A DNA stretch of 64,000 bases from Liolophura sinensis (Eukaryota; Mollusca; Polyplacophora; Chitonida; Chitonidae): assembly GCF_032854445.1 (NCBI RefSeq), contig NC_088297.1, forward strand, positions 14,435,335 to 14,499,334, given 5' to 3'. Below the pieces are notes generated by a model. It was not told the origin of the DNA and searched no databases. It saw nothing but the letters and a program-made list of their open reading frames with translations. Below, one piece after another: positions 34,301 to 46,300 of this stretch. A program made the position numbers and the translations under genes. Each line of letters starts with the position of its first letter. Position 1 is the first letter of the stretch.

Positions 34301-37300
34301 CCAAAGACTTTAAAACTAGTACTTGCTGTTATCTCGCTTAGCACTGAAACTGAAAGGTTAGAGCAAGGAAACAGGGTTGTACCAGTGGCTGGGACTGGAT
34401 GGGATGTCACTTGTTATCTTCGGCAAGGTACTTCAACGGTTGCCACACCTTTGCCGCATGTACAGTACTCGCCCTGCCACAAGAAGATACAATATATGCA
34501 CAAACACCTAATGGCGCCTTGCCATATGACTGAAAAACTTGTTACATGTATAATGTTAAACCCCAAGAATACAGGTACATATTATACATTCTAAAAGTGG
34601 GTCATTTCAGGTACAGTTTGTTTCCATGGCAAGATAATAATTTATGCAGATACATGTGAAAAGATGTGAACAAGATAGCAACCTTGTAACCCTGTCAGAT
34701 GCAGTACAGTATTCAAATTTGGTACATTCATGTGGCCTTTTTATTGGGCAAGGCTGTTAGCTAGAGAGGGTGCATGTTTCGGTGAGAAGTACATGAATTT
34801 TCAGCCATCACGTAACTGAGACCATTCCGCGTTTGTAAACCACGGAGGTATTAAGATTAAAGGTGTAAGTTCTCTGACCGCCCCTGTCAGTTACGGGGGC
34901 TGCTGGCACAATGAGTGAGTGAGTGAGTGCTTGGGGTTTAACGTGGTACTTAACAGTTTTTCAGTCCTTGAAAGTGCATGTAACGTGCTGCCTTGTTGCA
35001 GGGCGCATTTCCATCGCCCTTTTATCTAGTGCTGCTTCACTGAGGCGGCTTACTTGCCTGCCCGAGCCATTATAGTGATACAGGTCAACCAGTCGTTGCA
35101 CTATCCCCTTTATGCTGAACGCCAAGTGAGGAAGTTACATCTTCGTCTTAGGTGTGACTCAACCCAGGATTGAGCCTGAATCCACCGCTTCCGAACGGAC
35201 TGCTGGTACAATGCTATCTCCAATCGCAGTGGCGACATGATATGTTAAGAACATATGTTACTGTGGTAGATACCATCAACTTAACCTATGGATCGCTTTG
35301 GGTAAGAGACCCCAGGACCCTATGCTGATGACTCAAATATTGTCGTCCTGAAACAGTTCAGCTGGACTTGCTGTATGGCTTGTTTATTCAAAAGTATCCC
35401 TCTATTTTCTTGAGCAGTATCTGTGGAGATCCACTTAGTGGACAGTTGAGATTTGACCGTGGCATAGGTCTGGCTAAACTGCTGCTTCAAGATTTCTTGG
35501 AATTGCATTGTCAACTATGGCTGTTTCGACGTATGTTCATTTGCTGACGTTGGCCATTGCATGTGTATCACTATTTAGGTACCTGCCTAATGCAGACACA
35601 CGTGTGAAAAGTTTGTGGGCAATTTGATAAAGGCCAGTGACAAGGTTATGTCAGTAACTCCTGTTTCCTCCACCCATAAAACTGATTTTAGTGACAAATT
35701 GTCGGTAGCAACAATAAAAAAAATATTAGGCAACAATAAAAAAAATAGGCAACAATAAAAAAAATATATTATACCATCTCTTCTAATTATCCTACCTCTC
35801 CCATGCTAATTTTATAAAAATAGACACTGTCCCACCCCAGCCACCGTTTTCCCCCTGACTAAACCTGTGGACTGTACATAACATGGCCAGTGAGACTGTA
35901 AGGCTTGCTTCTAATTTTAAAATGACAAGATGATTGATTCTTCAATTTTTTTGATTTTGGTGTTGTACTCAGTACTCAAGAATACTTCAGTTGCAAAAGA
36001 GGGACAGTTTTATATATTTGATTATTATATATATGTACACTAAAATGTTTGCGTGGCTGTTAATTCATGGGTTTCAATTTTGTTTCGTTTGGTAAGTCAG
36101 TGTAACAAATCGTAGCGTGTGAATCTAATGCTACAGACTGATGCGGGAGAACACCACTTTGCATTTACACCCCTGGCTGTGGGTTAATCCCAGATAGAGC
36201 CTTGACTTCTTATCCTCAACACGTGGGGTAAATTACTTCTCCAGGTGGAAGTAACCAGCATCAACAATGTGTTTTAATCTACATGGTATACTTGTAAATA
36301 TTACATAGATGTAGTATACACACATATAGGGGCCTCCATGGCCGAGGTGATTAGTGTGCCACAGACCTGAGGATTTTGGAATTGCTGGGAAACACTTTTT
36401 GGGTTCCGTGTACTTTTGACCTGGGAAGCATTTTCTCGGTTCCCAACAATTTCTGTTATGGGAACCGATTTACCAGTAATAAATTTAGTATTAATGGCAT
36501 TTGATCAAATAAATTTTGGTGTTTCTTGTAGATCTAACTTTCATTTATTTTGTAACGTCAAAATTATGATAATTTCTCAACGTTTTTGTTTTAAATGTAT
36601 GAACTGTCACTGAATGAGGTATCTGACTACAAACTATGGGAAAAAGAAGGGAGAGAACTGGGCACGCTAAACTTTGTCACTTTGAGTTATCTCCCCTATC
36701 TGAAGCGTACAATGCAGCATGTGTTCAATAAAATAAAAAACTTCCACAACAGCTTTGCAATCAAACGAATCTCAGAATCCAAATTTCACATGAATCATAA
36801 CTTCCTTGGTCAAGGAACTTGATTGGCTTTCTGACCTACATGTAATTCATCGGCTGTGTCCATCGTGGCAGATAGCATTGCAGGAGATGGAACACAGAGA
36901 GATTGAAAAAGGTGCATTTTTCGTGAGACCACTCGTGGCAACAAAGTACACCTTAGCCACAATTTGAAGGCTATCAACATACATTATATTTTACAGGTGG
37001 TTTTCAGTGAAAGAAGTAATTAAAAAAGCTTTCCTGTAGTTATTTCTCTATTTATGTAGTTATGCCCCACATTAACTTTGAGTAAAATCGAATGTGAGTT
37101 ACCTCCCTTGTTGAACATATACCTGGACCCTTGTTACCTCCCCTGTTCTAACAACCGTGATGTCAATATCCATTGTCAATCCTGGGTCGAGTCACACCTA
37201 AGACCTTAAAAGAGGAAGTTGTAACTTTCTTTGCTTGGCGATCAGCATGAAAGGGGTAGTGCAAGGACTGGTTGACCCGTATTAGTATAATAGTACATAA

Positions 37301-40300
37301 TGGCTCAGGCAGGGTGGCTGACTTGCCTTTGGCAAGCCATCTTAGTGAAGCAGCACTAGATAAAAGAGCGGTGGAAATCCGTCCTGCAACACGGAGGAAC
37401 ATTACATGCGCTTTAAGGACTCCTTTGTCGTCATATGACTGAAAAATTGTTAAGCACAACGTTAAACCCCAAGCACTCACTCACTCATTCACTCTGTTAT
37501 CCCCAATTGCTACTGACATGCTTTAGCAAATACTTAGTGTACTTAGGTGTCTGCTTCTTTATCTAGTCATGGACAATGTTGCCACAAGGTATTGCCTTTT
37601 GTATTCTCAAAACAAGACAAATGTTTGACTTCCTATTTCAAATACAACAACAACATGACGATAGCTACGATTCATGATTCATTTTGAAATAAATTGATTT
37701 TGTCAAAGGCAGAGAGAGAGAATTGTGTGCCATGCTTTTTAAAAATTCTGTTTTTGGCTCCTAAATTGAGTGTGGTTATATTTCTGTTGTTGAAATTGAT
37801 TTTCCTACTGAAAGTATTCAGTTTCCAACAACAAACAGTTTATCAACGGAATATCAGTTTATAAATATGACATATCATTGTTCTAAGATCTTATGGATGG
37901 ACTTATACAGTAGGTGCTCTTTTGCAGCATGTGTAAACAAACTTATTTTTCACAAGACTCTTCTGCTTACAAGGGTGTCTGTGAATAAGGATTTTGCTGT
38001 GAAATATTTTGCCGCAAAGATGCTGTAGTAGAGGCTCCAAGAGGCGGTGACTGTGAGTTCAAGTCCAGCTCATGCTTGCTTTCTCTCTAGCCATACATGA
38101 GACGGTCAGCCAACAACCTGCGCATGGTCATATGGTTCCTCCAGGCTCCGTCTAGTTTCCTCTAGGCCCTGCCCAGTTTCCTCCCACCATAATGTGCGCT
38201 GCTGTTGTATAAGAGAAATATTCTTGAGTACAACGTAAAACACCCATGAAATAAGTAAATCAATATTTCATGTGTGTTTAGCATTTTGTCAACTTTGCAT
38301 TTTATGCCAAGTTCTCCTCCCTCCTCTTTCTTAGTGTCTTTTCTTAACTGTGTTCAAAGTTAGTTCCTCCTTCAGTGGTTTGGGCTTAAATCTAATTCCT
38401 GAGGGAAAAATGACCAATGCAGGCGGGTTATTAGCCAGTGACAATAACTGGGGATTTTAAGTCTGCTAAGTCAAAATAAATCATCGGGAGAATGATAAGT
38501 ATGAAGCAGATATGTCTGCGGTGGCTCTATACAGTTGCTGATAAATGTGTGTATTGCACTACACTTATAGTCCTTAATATCACTTGTCTATCAAATGCCA
38601 CTCTCCAAGAGCAACTGGTCAAATTTTACTTATTGAAAATTGTTTACTTCAGTATTATGGTTAGATTGAGCTGTAATGACCGATTTGATCAGGTGTCAAG
38701 TCCCAGGTGGTAGCCTCTCATGGATGAGTCCCTTTATAAGCACTTTGACCAAAGCCAGCAGGTGGGGTTAGTCAGGGGGCTCAGCTGAGCTGGCTGCTAA
38801 TTCTCTCTCTCAGCCTTACCTGGCCCTCCAGATTTAATCCCTCCTCAAGGATAGTGTCAGCTATTGTGGGTTTTAGGGTAAGTGGATCAACTGGGATTAA
38901 TCTTATTCACTTGTCTAAGCTGTGACAAGTACCTGTTGTTTATTGTCAATCAGGAACATCACAGTTTGTGTTCCATCAAGGTGTGATATCAGCACCTCTA
39001 GAGCCAGGTGTTTGGGTGGACACATAGGCAGAGGCCCTTGCTTAGTAAATTTGTCACATTCAAGGTGGATGGATTATCCCTGTATGCCAAATAGACTACT
39101 ACCCTAATTCCTCAATTTCTTGCATATGAAAGAGCAACTTTCAATGTTATTTTATTCACATATCAAATTTAATTTTGAAGACAGAACTTCAGTGGTTGGA
39201 TTGGCCAGTTTCATGGCTTCACAAAAAGTACAGTTTTATCACTCTACGTAGAATAATGCCTTCCGAACATGCTTGAATAAACACCATGCAAACATGGGAA
39301 AAAGTTGAAGAATTACAGTACATCTTTTTATTTTATTTGGGTGGTTATTTAGCACCATACTCAAGAATTTCATTCCTTGTAGATCTACAGAAAATCTGTC
39401 AATGTCTAATGCACATTAAAACATTCCAGCAGAGTAAGCAGAGATTATGAACTTGGGTTTTGTTATTAAGCTGTTTCTGGTGGGTTAGCTAATTCATACT
39501 CATACATGTACATGTAAATACATCTAGATGGCCGTGTGGTCACAGTGACCGTACAGAAACCAGCGTGTTTGCTCTCCATCACAAGTCGTTACTTACTTTT
39601 GTGGTTAAATGAAAAGATGGAATGGTACTGAAATTGGAAATAAACTAAGTGCAAAGTGAAAACTATGTATAGCACATGACAAGGTGTAATCTGATGTTTG
39701 TACTCCACAGGTATGGCTATGCAAAGTCAAATCCTTCGTAGAAAAATATACAGGGGCCCTTTCTAGCTCATTAGTTTAAAGCCCTTTTTTTTTCCCATGC
39801 AGCATATCAGCTGTTGATTATTTGTGTAGCATGGAAACGAGCTGTAGCTGAGTGATTTAGAGAATTGTCTTTAAGTTGCTAAGACACTTGAATTTTGGGT
39901 TCAGTCCCAGTCTTTTCCCTGAAATCTGGATTCCCCATCTCTGACTTTTAATCTTTGGCCTTGGTAACAAATTGTCAACAATGCTCGTAGGACCATTTGC
40001 ACAACCTAATAGCCATTGAACACCGCCTGTCTTTAATGTTGTATGATGCATATCAGAACATCTGAGTGAGAAAAGTTCATCAATTAACTTCATGTACCAA
40101 AGATCCCTGGTTTACCCATAGCAAGCCAATGCTGGTATCCAGTTCTGGCTTTGCAAATTAACTTGTAAGTTAGGAAGTTTGTCAGACACCTATACTGCAC
40201 AGTTGTACTTGCTTGTAATTGTTGCCTTTAAGGTATATGTATGAAGCTTTTTATGCTTTTTCTACTGTAATTTGTGACAATGTTTGTTATCGTTTGTTTT

Positions 40301-43300
40301 TGAAAACTTACGAATATTACATAAAAACAACAGCATGATAAGGATAAAATGTGGCAGTTCATTGTTGATTTTGATGTGGAAAGCATCTTTATGTACTTTT
40401 TCCTTTCTTGAATTTCTGTGTATATGTTACTTGCTAAAATAACTTTTATCACTTTGAATACGCACAAATATTAAGTAAAAACAACAGTGTGATGAGGTTA
40501 AAATGTGTAGGCTCATTGATTAGAAAACTGAATTCAGATTGACACTAATCATGTGATCAAGTCTCACGGTTTGCTTTTTTTATGGGGCTGAAAACCAAAG
40601 CCCTCAGCTGATTGGTGCAAAGTCTGTAAATCATGACAGATAAAGCTTAACATAATCTTCTTTCTATTAATCCTAGACTTTGACTGGTCGGATTTGTCTA
40701 GAGGAAAATCAGTGATCTTCCTTAATCCTCTTATTGTCACATGAAAAAGATAATCCAAAGTCTAATTACGACGACATTGGCATAGGATTATCTGGGATAT
40801 ATCGTAACTGTCAATACTGATGAGAGATTGGCGGGGTTTATCGCTCAACCCCTCGGAGAGTTCCGCTAACAATGTATACATGTTTATTTACTGGGCATGC
40901 CTGGTTTTTGGAAGAGACTACATGAGGAGTCCTGAAGACATTCTGGCAGGAAACCAGTCAGACTTGATTTTATCCTTGTGATGTAACCGGCTTACCAAGA
41001 ACAAGGAGGAGACTTAGCATCAATCTATCATGTTTGGAGGCTCGTAGAACCGATACACTACCCCCCCCCCCTCTCCCTCCCAAACGCTGGTGTCCCCAAA
41101 AAAAAAAAGTGGGACACCAGCCTCCAACATGGCTGACTGACAGACAGTGCGAATCTTGGGATGGACGCAAGTAAGCCTCCCCAAAACTGCATACATGTAC
41201 ATGTAGGCACTTGATTTTTTATTTTTACCCACATTTGTGCCAAACAACAGCTGTAGTTTGTGTTGTGGCGTAAAAGTCAGAACACATATGGCAATGGACG
41301 AGGTATACATCTTTCTAGGTTTGTTCGTGTGCGTGTGTGTGTTTTTTGGGTTTTTTTGGTGTGTTTTTTATTCCTTTTTTTTTTTTTTTTAATTCAGACT
41401 GAGTTGGTGTGAAGAAACCCTTCTTGATAGTTCATATGAAAGAGAAAATATGAAAGAGAAAAACAGACTTTGCCCATTGTTGAGATAGGAACAGAAAGTG
41501 CAGTAATGCATGGGTGTCTTTCTGACATCATTGAAAACTGTTGACTGCTCTTCATATGAATCTGAAGTACGACGTTAAACCCCAAGCACTCACTCATTCA
41601 CTCATATGAATCTGAAGTACGATGTTAAACCCCAAGCACTCACTCACTCACTCATATGAATCTGAATTACGATGTTAAACCCCAAGCACTCACTCACTCA
41701 CTCATATGAATCTGAAGTACGGTGTTAAACCCCAAGCACTCACTCACTCACTCATATGAATCTGTCTCAAAGTCATATTTCATGTGTTTTCCTTGGTGGT
41801 TAGGGTGTTGAGTGTTGTTTTGGGGAATTCCCCTTCCGATTATTGACCTGTAATGTCCATTTTTGTGTATGGATATTATCCAGATTTCTGATTTGGGTTG
41901 TTGCAGCTGACTGAAGCCTTATTTAATCTCTATAGGTCTTACCTGAACACATGTACCTGTCATTCTGGAGTACATATCCTCTTGTGTTCATTTACATCAT
42001 GCTATCAGTATCATTTCACATTTCACAAAGCTATTTTATATCATTTTTCCCCCTGTTTAGTAACATAAATTATGACAAGACATTGAGAATGTATCTTACT
42101 CTCTACAGTGATCTAATGAGAGTTTATGTCTGTATCCTACACTTAAAGGAGAAGGAAACATGAAAATTATGCCAGAATAATGGCCTACACTTAAAGGAGA
42201 AGGAAACATGAAAATTATGCCAAAATAATGGCCTACACTTAAAGGAGAAGGAAACATGAAAATTATGCCAAAATCAGATGAAAGTGTCAGAACTTATTTG
42301 CAAATATGATCTTCAATTTTTTTTTTTTAAAAGGGTATGTGAAAATATTTTTGTATGGTGGGTATTTGGGACTAACTTTTGGTATCTGTTGTTGCTTAAT
42401 AATGTTCTAAATAAGGATGTGCTGTTTGTGTAATAAATTTATTTAAATGTAAATTTGTTGTTTATATCGAAACATATGCATTTAACCTAAATTATGATAA
42501 TATTTATGAACATATTAAAAATATAAATATTATCCAAATTGAGGTTTAAAACATTTGTTAGCTGAAAAGAACAAATTCTAGTGCAAAAATATTTACTAAA
42601 CCTGTGTTACATCCTCATTTATGACATTATTAAACAAAGACTATAAATACCAAAATGTGGTCCCAAATACCCACCATACAAAAATTATTTTCAAGTGTCT
42701 TTTTCTCCTTAAGGGAAAATCGGAAAAAATACTGAAAACCACATTTGGGAATAACTTTTCGCCCTGTTTCATCTGAACTTTATGTCATTTTTATGTTTTT
42801 TCCAACTTTATTAGAAAACAGGCCTGAGATATATCTGGGTACTGGAATATGAGACTAGATGTTCATGTACATCTTAAGATTTTGGTCTTACTTAGACAAG
42901 TTAATCTTGTTCGCAATCACAACCTTTGAAAGGTGTACAAAAGGGAATTAAATGCTTGATTCATTGTGCACAGTGAAGTGCTTAATCCCATTCATTTAGG
43001 TGTTCTATTCCAAAACTGCCTGACCTCAGCTCACCCCATGCTGTCTCTACCACAAAGGCTGTCTGTTCCTTGGCAGTCAAGCCTAATCCACCTCCCCCTC
43101 CCAACCTCAAGTGTACTCCTCTACCACACCCAACCCATGACACCCCACCCCACCCCACCCCACACACTGTGACTATCAGTGCTTTACAAATCCACCCTTT
43201 CTTAAACTGGATCACCCATGGTATAAAGTCCTCTTAATTAGCTTCTCCCCTTCACTGACCAATGGGATTAGAACTGAACTAAATCTCACTGCTGTCACCA

Positions 43301-46300
43301 AAATTCTGACCAACCATATTTAATCCTCTTATACAGGATAAAGCCCTAACTCTTCAAAACTGGACAGTGTTGTCTTTACTTCTATCTCTGTGAACTGGCA
43401 CTAATCCAATGGTCAGCCCTGACTGCCTGCCACTATTCCCATGCCTCTTTTCTTGTGCTGCTCATCTCACAGGACACTGGTCATCTCTCTTATGGTCAGT
43501 CGTGTCTGTAGTGGCCATTCATGTTTTGTATCCATCATGTACTGAAATAAGTGGCATCTTAGCAAGGTAGATGAAATTGTAATTCACATCTATATTGCAT
43601 ATGCACATGTTGCTCGCTATTACGCAGTAATTTTCATTGCTTGTGTCACAGTAGTGACCTCTTGACCAGTGGTCAGATGAGACGATGATTGCAGGTATCC
43701 ACAGACACTTCAAAGGTAATATGCTATTTCCATGTTTGAAAGATCTTATGTGTGATCAGTGTTACATGTAGATTAGAATGTCCATGGAGTAAAGATATAC
43801 ATGTGGTGGGAAGTACTTACATGCACATGTGTATTATATTGAGTGTAACATTCTTGTTAGGCAATATGGATTGAGTGTAACACTCTTGTTAGGCAATATG
43901 GATTGAGTGTAACACTCTTGTTAGGCAATATGGATTGAGTGTAACACTCTTGTTAGGCAATGTGGATTGAGTGTTCAACATTTCTGGAAATCTGCGCCAT
44001 AACTCTATTTAATTTGACTTAACTCAAGGCTAATTTAATATATTGTCATTATGCTTTTATGAATAGTTCGCAATCAAAGCATAACTGAGATAACTTGATC
44101 GGGAAAATGGTCTTGGACTTTGGACTATGTCAGTTTGAGGTTGGATTTCATTTGTAGGAAATCAGTCGCCTTTCTTGCATCATTGAGAAATGTTGACTCT
44201 TTCTTTCTTACAGGTTACCAGCTTTATTTACTGTTTATATGTATACTTGTATATTATTTATAACGCATTGTTTTGAGAACCCGGGCCCAGTTGTTCAAAA
44301 GTGTATTAGCTAATACTGGTATTAAGACATATTTTATGTTTTAAGTTTTAGCCAAACTCAGCAGCCAATGCAGTTCTCCAAAGTCAAAATATATTAGCAG
44401 TAGTTCTAGTTCATATTAAATATAATGTTACACTTTTTTTTTTTTAATCTAAGTACAAAATTGAAGACTTGGCTTAAAGTTAAATCTGGCTTTAAATCTT
44501 AACCCAGTTTTGAACAACCGTACCCAGTGTTATACGTGTACATGTACTTTAATTTTTCTACCTTTTCAACCACCTGTGTCTCCAATATTTTGAATCATTG
44601 ATTCTGAGAGAACTGTGGGGTATAAAGAAATAATTGACACAGTTTTATGAGTCTTGCAGCTGTAGTGACACGAACAAATCCTGATTTTCATTATACCTGT
44701 ATGCATAAATTCCACTGAAAAAAGTGCTTTACCGATTGTAAACGTTCAAGATTTACAGTAGGGTTTTATGAATCTTTCATCTTTAGTGATGCAAACAAAT
44801 CATCATTTTCATAAGAATTGTATGCATAAATTCCACTGAAACAAAAAGCTTGTTTTGGAAATGGATCTTGGAACAGCCTCTCATGGTTTAGGTGTGCTAC
44901 AGACATGTTGGACTAGACGCTTACATTATTCTGTAAATGTACACACGGGATGAGGTCAAAGCGCCCTCCAGCCAAAACACCCTCGACCTTAACCTCAGAG
45001 GTATAGTGTGTGTGTGCAGCTGACTGTGTACAACAACAACTCTGGTCAGTCAGTGAGCACTGTACGCGTCGCAGTAAGCCTTGGTATTTTTGGAAGTACA
45101 TGACAAATATCAATAGGCCTAACTGTGTAATCTTTTTCAGAAATATCATGTCCACAACAGATCGCCGTGTTCCTTTCTCTATACAACAACAAGTCATATT
45201 TACATGCAATCACTTTACAAACTTTAAAAGTCCAGAAATAATTTTAAAATGTGTATTTTACAATAGCAGTATTTAACAACTTCTATAGGCCATATGTATA
45301 TAGAGAATATAATATGATCGCAGACATACATTGAAGCCCTTGCCACTAGCTTGAACATGCATTATATAGAGAGGACGCTAAGGTAGAGGGCGTTGTGGCT
45401 AGAGGGCGCACTGACTGTAATTCGTACACAGTATACATACACAAGGTTAGGGGTACATTTCACAATTCCCAGCTTCTGTGCATGTACAGCTTGTAACATG
45501 AGTCATTATGCGAAAGATTTTGTTTTAGCTGCCATTGTATAAGTGAAATATTCATGACTATGGCGTAAAACAGCAGTCAGATCTCTTTCATTCCTTCCTT
45601 TAAATTGCTTTGAGAAATTTTGACAGGTTTTGAAAATGATAGAAAAATAATTCTTCCTGAGTTTCCTCAGTTGACTGTCTTTGAGAAATTCTAATTTTAA
45701 AATAAAAAAATGTTTATTGGCAGAGTTTTTTTCATTAGTCATACTGAAAAGTTAGGACGTAAATAACTTTTTTATTTATACACAAATTTGCTCGTCTTCA
45801 GAAGGTATTCATGCATATGTTTATACAGTAGGGCAGCATTATCAACGTACATGTATATTGCCAGTTCACGTGGAATTTTGGGAAACTCATGTTTTGTAGA
45901 CTACTGAGGCTAAAACTACAAAGCACATATTAAAGGCAATTTGCATTTTTTCTTTTTGGTAAAAGATTTGTGTTGGATGAAGCACCTTAAAAAAATGTGA
46001 TTCATGAAAAAAGTTAAGAAAAATTTACGTAGCTTGATGAAAGTGGCCCATGTAGACCAAGAGATCAGCAGAAACTTCATCCAAGAATGCTGTTGTTTTG
46101 TGTATTCCATATGGGAGTATCTACTTGATGGTATCGACCTTTTTAAAGAGGATCATTGTCTTAGCAAATGAACTGCAAAATAAAATGGATAAATTTTGTG
46201 GTTTGTTTTTTGTTTTAGAGTACACCAACTGCCAATCAAAGTGAAGATCCGCCCACAATGTTGCCGAAAGAAAAACTGACCAGTCTGAAGAGTAGTCCAC

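Noticed and set aside
41561..41762. CRISPR-like array of four 50-bp repeats
   Set aside because: The units are contiguous with no unique spacers, derive from a SINE tail, and the genome is eukaryotic.
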